Shown here: one piece after another, positions 34,626 through 43,020 of the stretch | Numbering within the stretch: the stretch's first letter is position 1 | Layout of the letters: every line of letters starts with the position of its first letter | From: Paenibacillus prosopidis | GTDB lineage: Bacteria; Bacillota; Bacilli; Paenibacillales; Paenibacillaceae | Direction: 5' to 3' | Length of the DNA: 64,000 nt | NCBI RefSeq assembly: GCF_003337375.1 | Contig: NZ_QPJD01000015.1 | Location: forward strand, 1 to 64,000 | Notes under the pieces: generated by a model | The model's input: the letters and a program-made list of their open reading frames with translations, nothing else | Database searches by the model: none | Told to the model about the DNA's origin: nothing | Position numbers and translations under genes: made by a program

Positions 34626-35063
34626 TTATCCTTGCCCGATGACCGAAGCTTTACGTACGCCAGCTTGGCTGCGAAGCAATTCGACCAGCGATGACAATTC
34701 CCCGGAAAGCTGCGAAATATCGACGGAAATGACGACGTTGGCAAAGCCTTGGAGCGGAATACTCTGATTCATCGTCAGTACATTGCCCTCCATGCTTGCT
34801 ACCATGCTGAGCACGTTCGACAACACGCCCGATCGATGCTCCAAATCCATCGATATCGTCGCGATCCGTTCCCGTTCCAGCTCATTTAACGCATAAACGC
34901 CATCCTTATACTTATAAAAAGCGCTTCTGCTGAGGCCCGCGCGTTCAACCGCTTCATGAACGGTAAGCGCCTCTCCTCGACTCAGCATCTCCTTTACTTG
35001 TATCGTCTTCATTATCGCTTCCGGTAAAATGTCCTCCCGAACGACATAATAGCGCTTAATCAC
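34626..35063 (-). CDS. thrR: ACT-domain regulator ThrR (PheB/UPF0735)
   Basis: B. subtilis ThrR (formerly PheB) represses threonine-pathway genes. The 145-residue protein has an N-terminal helix-turn-helix-like region (LTVHEAVERAGLSRSAFYKYKDGV, about 33-56) and a C-terminal ACT domain (DLEHRSGVLSNVLSMVASME). The start is GTG with SD GGAGGA. It heads the operon carrying hom, thrB and pheA, so autoregulation with its target genes is a plausible inference. Confidence 0.88.
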   Translation of the reverse strand: MIKRYYVVREDILPEAIMKTIQVKEMLSRGEALTVHEAVERAGLSRSAFYKYKDGVYALNELERERIATISMDLEHRSGVLSNVLSMVASMEGNVLTMNQSIPLQGFANVVISVDISQLSGELSSLVELLRSQAGVRKASVIGQG

Positions 35064-35083
35064 TATACGTCCTCCTCAAAAAG

Positions 35084-35135
35084 ACAATTGTTCACCTATA
35101 GTGGACATTATATCGGAATAAACGGCCCGGGGCAA
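35084..35135 (-). promoter_or_regulatory. Promoter and possible operator of thrR-hom-thrB-pheA-ilvE
   Basis: On the minus strand TTGCCC (plus 35130-35135) and TATAAT (plus 35107-35112) are 17 bases apart. A palindrome ACAATTGT (plus 35084-35091) lies just downstream of the likely transcription start and could be an operator, perhaps for ThrR itself; that part is speculative. Confidence 0.6.
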
Positions 35136-35141
35136 TAGGAA

Positions 35142-35168
35142 AAATGAAAAGACGGCTTGCGCCGTCTT
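35142..35168 (-). terminator. Terminator after obgE
   Basis: On the minus strand AAGACGGC pairs perfectly with GCCGTCTT around GCAA (plus 35149-35168), followed by TTCATTTTT. Confidence 0.88.
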
Positions 35169-35195
35169 CGGTCATTCATATGTGCAAGCTAAACG

Positions 35196-36521
35196 CTAGC
35201 CATTCGGGTTATAATCGCTGCCTTCAAAGAACTCGAATGCAAAATCGCCAATTTGCACCATGTCGCCGTCTTTGGCGCCCATCTTCCGAAGCTCAGCATC
35301 GACACCCATCTTCCGCATAATCCGCGCAAAACGCATGACCGCATCATAGGAATTCAAGTTCATCCGCTTCATGAATTTATCGATTCCCGCGCTTTCAATG
35401 ACAAACACTTCATCTTCTTTATGGATGGTGAAAGTAGTCTCTTCACGCTTCTCGTAGGTATAAACCTTCCGTTCCTCAACATCCTTCACTTCTTCGATAT
35501 CAACCTGCTCAGATACGGTATCGAGCACATCAGCCGCTTTGTACAAGAGCTCCTGGATGCCTTGCTTCGTGAGCGAGGAGATCGGAACAATCTCATATTC
35601 ACGATCGCCGCGCGCTTCTTCAAGCTGCTGCCTAAACAGCTCGAGCTGCTCCTCCGACTCCGGCATATCCATTTTGTTAGCCGCAATAATTTGCGGACGA
35701 TCTGCCAGCTTCTCGTTATAAAGCACGAGCTCCGCATTTATTTTGAGCCAATCATCGAATGGATCGCGTCCTTCGGATGCGGACATGTCAATGACATGGA
35801 TAATGACACGCGTACGTTCAACATGACGAAGAAACTCATGGCCGAGTCCCACGCCCTCATGCGCGCCTTCGATCAATCCCGGCAAATCGGCCATAACAAA
35901 GCTGCGTCCGTCTCCGACATCGACGACTCCAAGATTCGGCGTTATCGTCGTAAAGTGATAGGCACCAATCTTCGGTTTTGCTCCCGATACAACCGAAAGC
36001 AACGTTGATTTACCGACACTCGGAAAACCAACCAGCCCGACGTCCGCCATTACTTTAAGTTCAAGGACGACCCACCGCTCCTGACCTTCTTCACCGTTCT
36101 CGGAAATGTACGGAGCCGGGTTTGTCGGAGTAGCAAAGCGCGTGTTGCCGCGTCCGCCGCGTCCTCCCTTAGCAATAACGACCTGCTGACCGTGCCGCGT
36201 CATATCGGCGATGATTTCCTGCGTGTCATCATCGATAATGATCGTACCTGGCGGTATGCGTACGATTGTATCCTCGGCACCTGCACCATGCATGCTCTTC
36301 ACTTTGCCGCGCTCGCCGCGCTCAGCCTTGAAATGCTTCTGATAACGGAAATCCATCAGCGTGCGCAGTCCTTCGTCTACTTGAAAAATCAAGTCGCCGC
36401 CGCGTCCGCCGTCGCCGCCTGCCGGCCCGCCCTGTTCCACATATTTCTCACGGCGAAACGAGACGATACCATCGCCGCCGTCGCCGCCTTTCACAAAAAT
36501 CTTCGCTTTATCGACAAACAT
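35196..36521 (-). CDS. obgE: GTPase ObgE/CgtA
   Basis: Ribosome-associated GTPase with links to the stringent response and to Spo0A activation. The 441-residue protein has the glycine-rich Obg domain (KGGDGGDGIVSFRREKYV; GGPAGGDGGRGG), G1 GFPSVGKS (165-172), DLPG (212-215), NKMD, and a C-terminal OCT domain (about 360-435). It follows spo0B by 13 bases, the B. subtilis order. Confidence 0.97.
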   Translation of the reverse strand: MFVDKAKIFVKGGDGGDGIVSFRREKYVEQGGPAGGDGGRGGDLIFQVDEGLRTLMDFRYQKHFKAERGERGKVKSMHGAGAEDTIVRIPPGTIIIDDDTQEIIADMTRHGQQVVIAKGGRGGRGNTRFATPTNPAPYISENGEEGQERWVVLELKVMADVGLVGFPSVGKSTLLSVVSGAKPKIGAYHFTTITPNLGVVDVGDGRSFVMADLPGLIEGAHEGVGLGHEFLRHVERTRVIIHVIDMSASEGRDPFDDWLKINAELVLYNEKLADRPQIIAANKMDMPESEEQLELFRQQLEEARGDREYEIVPISSLTKQGIQELLYKAADVLDTVSEQVDIEEVKDVEERKVYTYEKREETTFTIHKEDEVFVIESAGIDKFMKRMNLNSYDAVMRFARIMRKMGVDAELRKMGAKDGDMVQIGDFAFEFFEGSDYNPNG

Positions 36522-36534
36522 GTTGTGCCCCCGT

Positions 36535-37080
36535 TCAAGCGCGCATTTCCGCCTTTAGCAGCACCTTGGCATAAGGCTGCTCGAAGTTGACCGGCTGCAA
36601 AGGCGCGCCTTGCAACTGCTTTTGTATTTTTTGCTTCCATTGCTGTTCATTCATTAATTCGCCTTGATAATAAAATGCCGCATATAGCGCATCATCATTC
36701 AGTGTCAGCTCCAGCGTTAGAACAGCAGCATTTCCGTAGCTAGTCTTCACTGCAAACCGATAGGCATTAATCGTATGAATGAGCGTTTCGGCTATTTGAT
36801 CGGCTTCTGCCGTTATTTCGTTCAAATGAATATCGCCGTTAATTTTTACCTGAAGCTCCAGCGAATTCGAAATCGTACGAAACGACTGAATATAGCTAAT
36901 AAGAGAGGGTACGCCAAGCTTTGATATACTGCTCTCCATCGCCATCCGTTCGCTTATTTTCTCCACGTATTCGATCGTTTTATCCAACTTCTTTAGCCGA
37001 ATGTAGCCATATACGACTTGCAGATCGTTCATCCAGTCATGTCGATGATGATTGAGTGTTTTTATGGCCGATGTTTGCAA
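36535..37080 (-). CDS. spo0B: Sporulation phosphotransferase Spo0B
   Basis: Relays phosphate from Spo0F to Spo0A. The 181-residue protein has the Spo0B H-box-like motif HHRHDWMNDLQVVYGYIRL; the His before Asp-Trp (about residue 14) should be the phosphorylated one. The degenerate ATPase-like C-terminal domain follows. The start is TTG: the in-frame TAA of the upstream gene lies only two codons before it, so no other start is available except a non-canonical ATA. The first helix is shorter than in B. subtilis. Confidence 0.88.
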   Translation of the reverse strand: MQTSAIKTLNHHRHDWMNDLQVVYGYIRLKKLDKTIEYVEKISERMAMESSISKLGVPSLISYIQSFRTISNSLELQVKINGDIHLNEITAEADQIAETLIHTINAYRFAVKTSYGNAAVLTLELTLNDDALYAAFYYQGELMNEQQWKQKIQKQLQGAPLQPVNFEQPYAKVLLKAEMRA

Positions 37081-37083
37081 CGA

Positions 37084-37272
37084 TTAAATCGTCCGCGCTG
37101 TCCTCTGCGCATGCTCTTTCCGTTCCGTCCGTATCCAGTAAATCGCTGCAGCAATAAGCCAAACGAGAAAGACAGCAGTTAACCACACTTTAGAAGGCCA
37201 AATAAGTACAGCGGCACAAGGCAGTAAAACAGTTGCCGCTATGTAATATTTCGCCGTTGTTAAGCGTCCCAT
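37084..37272 (-). CDS. Small two-TM membrane protein upstream of spo0B
   Basis: A 62-residue protein with two membrane segments (YYIAATVLLPCAAVLIWP and WLTAVFLVWLIAAAIYWI) and a basic C-terminal tail RTERKEHAQRTARTI. Its stop codon lies three bases before the spo0B start and in the same frame, so translation is probably coupled. The SD is weak (GTGGG). I do not recognise a family; possible roles include a membrane partner of Spo0B, which is a guess from position only. Confidence 0.65.
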   Translation of the reverse strand: MGRLTTAKYYIAATVLLPCAAVLIWPSKVWLTAVFLVWLIAAAIYWIRTERKEHAQRTARTI

Positions 37273-37310
37273 CGATTAAACCCACTTTCTTCGTATTTCC
37301 TAGCTTATCC

Positions 37311-37339
37311 AGTATATCATGCGAATGCCGCATGGTCAT
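37311..37339 (-). promoter_or_regulatory. Candidate promoter for the small membrane gene-spo0B-obgE unit
   Basis: On the minus strand ATGACC (plus 37334-37339) and TATACT (plus 37311-37316) are 17 bases apart, between the rpmA terminator and the gene start. Confidence 0.45.
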
Positions 37340-37349
37340 CAGCGCTGAA

Positions 37350-37381
37350 ATAAAAAACCCGGCCTAACGATGCAGGCCGGG
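37350..37381 (-). terminator. Terminator after rpmA
   Basis: On the minus strand CCCGGCCT (plus 37374-37381) pairs with AGGCCGGG (plus 37358-37365), followed by TTTTTTATTTC. It ends the rplU-prp-rpmA operon. Confidence 0.92.
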
Positions 37382-37392
37382 ACTTTTTGCTA

Positions 37393-37704
37393 TTAAGCTT
37401 CTACTGCAGCGGCTACCGGAGCCTGCTCAACAGGGTATACGCTCACTTTTTTGCGCTCGCGTCCCCAACGTTCGAACTTGACTACGCCTTCTACTTTCGC
37501 ATAAAGCGTATCGTCTTTACCGATGCCTACATTGGTACCCGGGTGAATTTTTGTTCCGCGTTGGCGGAACAAAATGCTTCCTGCCGATACGGTTTGACCG
37601 TCAGCGCGTTTTGCCCCAAGACGTTTCGACTGCGAGTCACGTCCGTTCTTCGTGGAACCTACACCTTTCTTCGAAGCGAAGAGCTGAAGATTCAGTTTCA
37701 ACAT
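37393..37704 (-). CDS. rpmA: 50S ribosomal protein L27 with Prp-cleaved extension
   Basis: L27 reaches towards the peptidyl-transferase centre. The 103-residue protein starts MLKLNLQLFASKKGVGST. The Firmicutes-specific N-terminal extension ending in LQLF is present, so Prp should cut between F9 and A10. The core GSTKNGRDSQSKRLGAKR is canonical. A C-terminal tail rich in Ala/Val (PVEQAPVAAAVEA) is longer than usual. SD AAGGAGG decides the start; the longer frame upstream overlaps the end of prp. Confidence 0.96.
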   Translation of the reverse strand: MLKLNLQLFASKKGVGSTKNGRDSQSKRLGAKRADGQTVSAGSILFRQRGTKIHPGTNVGIGKDDTLYAKVEGVVKFERWGRERKKVSVYPVEQAPVAAAVEA

Positions 37705-37762
37705 AGTGATTCCCTCCTTCTTAAAGGTTTGTTGAAGCAAAGCCGCTTCCTTAAGCGTAAGC

Positions 37763-38098
37763 TCAAAGAAGCTGTTCATGAATTACGACATGCTTGCCGT
37801 AAGATTGTGCAATTGTGCCGAGCATAACCGCCATCGATTCGAGCAGCAGCTGCATCCGTCCATCCGCCTCTTCGTCTGCCAGCGTCGGAATATCCGACGA
37901 CAGCCAGCCGTTCTTCATAGCGGCAGGAAGCTCAGTACCTGCTAACTCTTCGATTGCATTAACGGTGCCGACCGAAATGGCCGACACACCCGCGCATACG
38001 ATATCTTTGCCGGGTTTCGCATATTTAGCATGTCCTTCGACAGCAAATGATACGATCCGTCTGTCAGCGGCTCTCCGTACGAACGTAACGGTTATCAT
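37763..38098 (-). CDS. prp: Ribosomal-processing cysteine protease Prp
   Basis: Removes the N-terminal extension of L27. The 111-residue protein has the catalytic pair His23 (VEGHAKYAKPG) and Cys35 (DIVCAGVSAIS). It sits between rplU and rpmA as in all Firmicutes carrying the L27 extension (B. subtilis ysxB). SD GAGGG precedes the ATG. Confidence 0.94.
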   Translation of the reverse strand: MITVTFVRRAADRRIVSFAVEGHAKYAKPGKDIVCAGVSAISVGTVNAIEELAGTELPAAMKNGWLSSDIPTLADEEADGRMQLLLESMAVMLGTIAQSYGKHVVIHEQLL

Positions 38099-38108
38099 GA
38101 AATCCCTC

Positions 38109-38420
38109 TTACGCCTGGATTTTCTCGATTGTTACTTTCGTGAACGGTTGACGATGACCTTGCTTGCGACGGTAGTTCTTTTTGGCTTTGTATTTGTAAA
38201 CGATGATCTTTTGTCCTTTACCTTGCTTCTCGACTTTGCCGGAAACCGACGCGCCAGAAACAACAGGAGTTCCAGTCACAAGACCTTCACCCTTGGATAC
38301 GGCCAAAACACGATCAAATGTTACGCTCTCGCCTGCGTTTGTGTCCAGTTTCTCGATGTAGATTACATCGCCTTCCTGAACTTTGTATTGCTTACCGCCA
38401 GTTTCAATAATTGCGAACAT
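38109..38420 (-). CDS. rplU: 50S ribosomal protein L21
   Basis: Large-subunit protein that binds 23S rRNA. The 103-residue protein starts MFAIIETGGKQYKVQEGD and ends with the YRRKQGHRQPFTKVTI signature. SD AGGAGGTG lies at the end of a structured leader. First gene of rplU-prp-rpmA. Confidence 0.97.
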   Translation of the reverse strand: MFAIIETGGKQYKVQEGDVIYIEKLDTNAGESVTFDRVLAVSKGEGLVTGTPVVSGASVSGKVEKQGKGQKIIVYKYKAKKNYRRKQGHRQPFTKVTIEKIQA

Positions 38421-38422
38421 AG

Positions 38423-38555
38423 TTGGTGCACCTCCTTATTTTCGAAGACTCGCCTAATTCAGGTGGTATACGGCTGACGCCGCAGACGCTTCTAAACCCA
38501 ATCGGAGCGGTACTTGTACATCCCATTCCTCGCAAGGTACGAGACAGACACCCAA
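38423..38555 (-). ncRNA. Ribosomal protein L21 leader
   Basis: About 130 bases between the rplU promoter and its SD, on the minus strand, with several complementary segments: CGTACCTTGCGAG near the 5' end, TACAAGTACCG, GTCTGCGGCGTCAGCCG and CACCTGAATTAGGCGAG. Firmicutes rplU operons commonly carry such an autoregulatory L21 leader. I infer the class from position and density of pairing, not from an alignment. Confidence 0.65.
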
Positions 38556-38557
38556 AC

Positions 38558-38586
38558 AGTTTACCATACTATGCAGATCAGATCAA
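38558..38586 (-). promoter_or_regulatory. SigmaA-type promoter of rplU-prp-rpmA
   Basis: On the minus strand TTGATC (plus 38581-38586) and TAAACT (plus 38558-38563) are 17 bases apart. Confidence 0.6.
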
Positions 38587-38609
38587 TTATTTATCGAATA
38601 AAAATTAAA

Positions 38610-39863
38610 CTATTTAAACGATGTATTTCGTCTGACAATTTCGCCGCACCCCGCACATCGTTCTGAAAGCTGCTGGACGGCGTTCTCGCGGGCCTTCTTG
38701 CGTGTCAGTTCGAGCAAACCGAGTCTTGTCCAACCTAAAATAGAGCATTTCGTCTGATCACTGCGGGCTTTATCGGTAAGCCTGTGCATGACTTGCTCAC
38801 GATGCTTCTCTTGTTCCATATCAATAAAATCTATAATAATTATACCGCCGACATCCCGTACCCGCAGCAATCTTGCTATTTCATCCGCCGCCTCCATGTT
38901 CGTGCGAAATACGGTATCCTCCAAATCAGATGTACCGGTAAATTTGCCTGTATTCACATCAATTACCGTCAATGCTTCCGTCTCTTCCCATATGAGATGG
39001 CCTCCGCTCTCCAGCGGAATGCGCCGTTCAAATGCAGCGGCTATTTGTTCCGAAACCCGGTAGGCTTCAAATAAGCTTACACCTGATCCAGACAGCTTCT
39101 CATATCGTTTTAGCCGTTCAAGCAGCTTTGGGGTCATTTCCTGCAGCAGCGATAAGGCCTCCTCATAGCGAACTGCGTCATCTATCCATATTTCATCCAT
39201 ATCAGCTGTCAACGTATCGCGAACGACGCGGTGCATAAGACCAGCTTCGCGGTGAAGCTCAGCGGGCGCATGCTCCTTCTTGCCGCGGCCCTCTATCGCT
39301 TGCCAAAGCTCTCTTAGCTGTGAGACATCGGCATGCAGCGAAAGCTCGCTCTCGCTCCCGGCCGCTGTACGCAAAATGATGCCCTCTTTATTTTGCCTCA
39401 GCTTTTCGCCAATTGTACGAAGGCGAGTTCGATCGCTCTCGCTGCCAATTTTCTTCGAAACGCCGACATAGTCAGAACTGGGCATATAGACAAGCCAGCG
39501 TCCAGGCAGTGTAAAATGTGTCGTCACACGCGCGCCTTTACCGCCAAGCGGTTCCTTCATTACCTGAACGATAAGCTCCTGCCCCGGTCTGACAAGCTCC
39601 TGTATAAGCGGCTTATGTTCGGGCTGTTTGTCCAAATGCGGATGAAGCAATTCATCGATATACAGAAAAGCATTTTTGGATAACCCAATATCAACAAAAG
39701 CCGCCTGCATGCCAGGCAGCACATTTACGACACGGCCTTTGTATACGTTGCCCACCAAACTGCTTGCTTTGGATCGCTCCATAAAAAATTCGACTAAGCG
39801 GCCATTCTCAAGTACTGCAGTTTGCAGCATTTCACCATGTACGTGCATCAACATTTGCTTCAT
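38610..39863 (-). CDS. rng: Ribonuclease E/G family protein
   Basis: Endoribonuclease of the RNase G type, without the long RNase E scaffold. The 417-residue protein has the S1 domain (GNVYKGRVVNVLPGMQAAFVD, about 38-58), the 5'-sensor/RNase H-like part, the DNase I-like catalytic core (TVIDVNTGKFTG and DVGGIIIIDFIDM with metal-binding Asp) and the Zn-link C-A-G-C near the C-terminus (SERCAGCGE). Start at MKQMLMHVHG is preferred, since SD AGGTGA lies about ten bases upstream; an ATG 11 codons earlier is possible. B. subtilis lacks this gene; a place before rplU is common in clostridia and Paenibacillus. Confidence 0.9.
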   Translation of the reverse strand: MKQMLMHVHGEMLQTAVLENGRLVEFFMERSKASSLVGNVYKGRVVNVLPGMQAAFVDIGLSKNAFLYIDELLHPHLDKQPEHKPLIQELVRPGQELIVQVMKEPLGGKGARVTTHFTLPGRWLVYMPSSDYVGVSKKIGSESDRTRLRTIGEKLRQNKEGIILRTAAGSESELSLHADVSQLRELWQAIEGRGKKEHAPAELHREAGLMHRVVRDTLTADMDEIWIDDAVRYEEALSLLQEMTPKLLERLKRYEKLSGSGVSLFEAYRVSEQIAAAFERRIPLESGGHLIWEETEALTVIDVNTGKFTGTSDLEDTVFRTNMEAADEIARLLRVRDVGGIIIIDFIDMEQEKHREQVMHRLTDKARSDQTKCSILGWTRLGLLELTRKKARENAVQQLSERCAGCGEIVRRNTSFK

Positions 39864-39901
39864 TCCCCGAACATCACCTGCCAGTACGCTTTTCATCTAT
39901 T

Positions 39902-40783
39902 TTACCTGAAAAGCTCCGATACTGCACGGTTCGGATTATTTTCCGACAAGCAATCTTCGACAATTTTCTGCTCAGGCAGCACCTTGACTTCCTTGCTTCT
40001 TGACTCAACCATATAGATCAGATGATATCTCTCTCTTCGAAACAGCCGGGCTACCGACAAAATAGATTGCCCGCCGCTAACGATAATCGGACTTGCCAAA
40101 TCACCCTTCGTCATCGCCCGCACGGCGACACGTCCCCGATACATCAAAAACCGATAGAATAAATAGGGAACATTCCGATAGTACGTCCAATTTGTCATCA
40201 GCAAAAATAGACCGACGATAAGCAGGTTAAGCTGTATTCCGTCCTTATAAATGAACAGCGGAAGAAGTGAGCTGATGGTCATCAATACACTAAACAATAA
40301 GCTTACGCGGGAAGACCATATGAGCATTTTATAGTAATTAACCGTATAGCTTAACGCTGCCTGCAGCAGCTTACCGCCGTCTAGAGGATGAATGGGCAGT
40401 AAATTAAACAATCCTATCATCAGATTCGCCTTCCAAACATACTGCGACCATTCCGGAGCCCATAAGCCAAGCTCACCGCAAGCCCACGCTGCAAGCCCCA
40501 TCCACACGTTTTGCAGCGGACCTGCAATCGCTACGAGTGCTTCCTCCTTTGCCGGCACCCCTCCAGCCTCTTCGACCTCCACCACTCCACCGAAGGGCAG
40601 AAGCTTTACTTCACGCACGGTCCAGCCTAGGCTGCGCGCGACGATGACATGACCGAGCTCATGCACCAATACAAGCAAAAACAACGTAAACAGCTCGGCG
40701 AAAAAACCTGTAATGACCGATCCGAGCATAATGATAACGAACAGAGGATGGACCGACCAAATTATTCCTTTCCATTTAATCAA
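39902..40783 (-). CDS. spoIVFB: Stage IV sporulation protein FB, site-2-protease
   Basis: Intramembrane metalloprotease that removes the pro-sequence of sigmaK. The 293-residue protein has HELGH (41-45) in a membrane helix and the third zinc ligand D135 in FNLLPIHPLDGGK, plus the LLPFGGVVEVEE motif. About six TMs precede a CBS-like C-terminal region. The start is TTG, overlapping the stop of spoIVFA by eight bases, with a GGACGTGA SD-like stretch. Confidence 0.93.
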   Translation of the reverse strand: MIKWKGIIWSVHPLFVIIMLGSVITGFFAELFTLFLLVLVHELGHVIVARSLGWTVREVKLLPFGGVVEVEEAGGVPAKEEALVAIAGPLQNVWMGLAAWACGELGLWAPEWSQYVWKANLMIGLFNLLPIHPLDGGKLLQAALSYTVNYYKMLIWSSRVSLLFSVLMTISSLLPLFIYKDGIQLNLLIVGLFLLMTNWTYYRNVPYLFYRFLMYRGRVAVRAMTKGDLASPIIVSGGQSILSVARLFRRERYHLIYMVESRSKEVKVLPEQKIVEDCLSENNPNRAVSELFR

Positions 40784-41687
40784 TCGGTATCACGTCCACA
40801 GGATCTATGTACTGATCATTTTGCTTCACCGCAAAATAGAGCAGGCTCGGCTCCATACCTTCCGACTTTAACAATTTGCCTATCGGATCGCCTGCCTCGA
40901 CCCAATCATTCACTTGAACCTCGGTCTGGCCCAATTTGCCATATACCGTTACACGATGATTAGCATGCTGAATAACAATCGTACTGCCGCTTTCATCCTG
41001 ATCGGTCAATTGCAGCACGCGCCCCGTTTCTGCGGCAACCACCTGTTCCTCCGATGTACCTGCCAGTTCTATTCCATTAAGCAGCTCCGCAAATGTTCGA
41101 ACAAGCGACCCATCCGGCAAAGGTGATACAATCGGCAGCTTAACGGTTCCGTCCGCTCCGATTGCGGTTTGAGGTTCCTCCTCAAAAATAGGAATAAAAG
41201 ACGGGGCACCAGCAAACGTTTCCCTGTACCAAGCAGCAGCAGCAGTGAAATCGATCTCGTCAGTCAACGCTTGCTTTACGAGAGCTTGTCCCTGCAGCGT
41301 CCATTCCGTATCGTAACGGAAGATCGCCCACACAGCTGCAAACATCAACAAAGCAATTGCAAGCTTCCATTGCAGCTCTTTAAGGAAGGAGTTCCGTTTT
41401 CGGTTATGCGGCGGTTCATTGTTATTGCTCAGCTCCGGTCCCTTTATGAAGCTCCGTTTATCAAAGTTACCTCTATCCCCGCCCCAGCTTGCCCAAGGAT
41501 TCGGATTTGTTTTCCATAAGGCCTCGGGATCAAGCTCGTCCCTCTCATCCGGATAAATAAAAGCACGGTTATACGAATCTGCAGGCTCCGGGAAAATGTC
41601 CTCCGTTTGCGCTGCTGACGGCTGCCGTTCCAGCAACGATTTTATTTTTTGCTGTCTGCGCTGCTTTACCCCATCTCTCGTTTGCAT
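40776..41687 (-). CDS. spoIVFA: Stage IV sporulation protein FA, M23-like
   Basis: Holds SpoIVFB in a complex in the mother-cell membrane around the forespore, inhibiting it until SpoIVB cleaves. The 303-residue protein has a long charged N-terminus, one membrane segment (LQWKLAIALLMFAAVWAIF, about 106-124) and an extracytoplasmic degenerate M23 domain (GSTIVIQHANHRVTVYG ... SLLYFAVKQNDQYIDP). Start MQTRDGVKQR has SD GGGGAGGA; upstream ATGs lack an SD. Gene order spoIVFA-spoIVFB is conserved. Confidence 0.9.
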   Translation of the reverse strand: MQTRDGVKQRRQQKIKSLLERQPSAAQTEDIFPEPADSYNRAFIYPDERDELDPEALWKTNPNPWASWGGDRGNFDKRSFIKGPELSNNNEPPHNRKRNSFLKELQWKLAIALLMFAAVWAIFRYDTEWTLQGQALVKQALTDEIDFTAAAAWYRETFAGAPSFIPIFEEEPQTAIGADGTVKLPIVSPLPDGSLVRTFAELLNGIELAGTSEEQVVAAETGRVLQLTDQDESGSTIVIQHANHRVTVYGKLGQTEVQVNDWVEAGDPIGKLLKSEGMEPSLLYFAVKQNDQYIDPVDVIPID

Positions 41688-41741
41688 ATCGCTGTTCCTC
41701 CCCGCTTCCATCATCACTACTGATAGCTTGTTCCTTTATAC

Positions 41742-41771
41742 ATGGATATGAGCAGTGGAAGACAAGTATGC
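41742..41771 (-). promoter_or_regulatory. SigmaE-type promoter candidate of spoIVFA-spoIVFB
   Basis: On the minus strand GCATACT (plus 41765-41771) and CATATCCAT (plus 41742-41750) are 14 bases apart, which resembles the mother-cell sigmaE consensus (ATATT / CATACAAT). The spoIVF operon is sigmaE-dependent in B. subtilis. Confidence 0.45.
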
Positions 41772-41787
41772 GGAGAAAGGCTTCTGC

Positions 41788-41853
41788 AAAAAAAAGAAGC
41801 TGCTCAGGGAACGGATTACATCCGGCTCTGAGACAGCTCTGCTGTCGCTTCAT
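41788..41853 (-). terminator. Terminator after rodA
   Basis: On the minus strand GAAGC ... CTCAG ... CTGAG ... GCTTC can form a two-part stem (outer arms near plus 41796-41800 and 41849-41853) followed by T8. Confidence 0.75.
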
Positions 41854-41864
41854 TTAAAATACAG

Positions 41865-43013
41865 TTAATCGGCCAGCTCATATTTCTCTTGATGCGCCTT
41901 AATGCTGAATACGAGTCCGATCGACATCATGTTAAGGAGGAGCGAAGTGCCCCCATAGCTTATAAACGGCAGTGTAATTCCGGTAATCGGCATGATGCCG
42001 ATCATCATCCCAATGTTTTGAAACACCTGGAACACATACATCGACACGATACCGATAACGATAAACGACGCCCGCAAATCATAGCACTGGAAAGCGATCA
42101 CAATCATTCGGTAAATGAGCAAAAAGTAAAGCAGCAGTAAAATGGCTGAGCCCTGGAAACCGAACTCTTCTCCGATGACAACGAAAATGGAGTCCGAATA
42201 CGGATACGGAATGAAGCCGCCATTTTTCATATCACCTTGCAAATAGCCATCGCCGCTCAAGCCGCCGGAACCAATCGCAATTTGAGCGTTTTCCGATTGA
42301 TGCCTTGCGTCTGCAGAGGCCTCTTCAGGATTTATGAATGTGTTTATCCGTTGATGCCAGTGCTCCTTATCTTGATTTTCTAAATAATCATATATTTCTT
42401 GGTTGAACATATTGAATAGGGTAACGAAAACGACCATTCCGGCAATAACGACGGCAAGACCAACCAGCACATGTGAATATTTGACGTTGCCAATCCATAA
42501 CATGCCTAGCACGATAACCAAATATATAATAGCGTTGCCAAGATCAGGCTGAATCATAACGAGCATGAACGGCAAAAACGCAAATGCTCCAACCGGCAGC
42601 AAATCCTGTGAGAACGTAAGCCGATCGCCTTGCCTTCTTCCCATAATATACGCGATTCCGATAATGAGTACGATTTTAACAATTTCCGCAGGCTGAAACG
42701 AAAACCCTCCGGGCAATTTGAACCAGCCTCTCGCACCGTTAATTACTGCACCGAAGAAATAGACGAGAATTAGCAATGAAACGCCAATGCCATATAAAAC
42801 ATGCCAACTTTTCAGAATGATACGGTAGTCGAACAGTGTAGCGGCAATGGCAATGGAGAAGCCAACCGCGTAAAATAACAACTGCCTCATGTCTGAACTG
42901 GCATATTGGGGGAAATTAGCTGTGGCGCTGTGAAGGACAACTGTACTGATAATCATGAGGAACAATAAAATAATTAAAATTCCCCAGTCCAGCTTTTTTA
43001 GTTTATTAAGCAA
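41865..43013 (-). CDS. rodA: RodA/FtsW-type SEDS peptidoglycan polymerase
   Basis: SEDS glycosyltransferase that polymerises lipid II with a class B PBP. The 382-residue protein has about ten membrane segments, the motif NGARGWFKLPGGFSFQPAE (about 92-110) and the large extracellular loop ending in GYLQGDMKNGGFIPYPYSDSIF, and ITGITLPFISYGGTS near the C-terminus. Its place beside minCD and mreBCD suggests elongation (RodA), but FtsW or SpoVE-type relatives cannot be excluded by eye. The start is TTG with SD AGGATG nine bases upstream, 7 bases after minD. Confidence 0.88.
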   Translation of the reverse strand: MLNKLKKLDWGILIILLFLMIISTVVLHSATANFPQYASSDMRQLLFYAVGFSIAIAATLFDYRIILKSWHVLYGIGVSLLILVYFFGAVINGARGWFKLPGGFSFQPAEIVKIVLIIGIAYIMGRRQGDRLTFSQDLLPVGAFAFLPFMLVMIQPDLGNAIIYLVIVLGMLWIGNVKYSHVLVGLAVVIAGMVVFVTLFNMFNQEIYDYLENQDKEHWHQRINTFINPEEASADARHQSENAQIAIGSGGLSGDGYLQGDMKNGGFIPYPYSDSIFVVIGEEFGFQGSAILLLLYFLLIYRMIVIAFQCYDLRASFIVIGIVSMYVFQVFQNIGMMIGIMPITGITLPFISYGGTSLLLNMMSIGLVFSIKAHQEKYELAD

Positions 43014-43020
43014 ATCGAAT

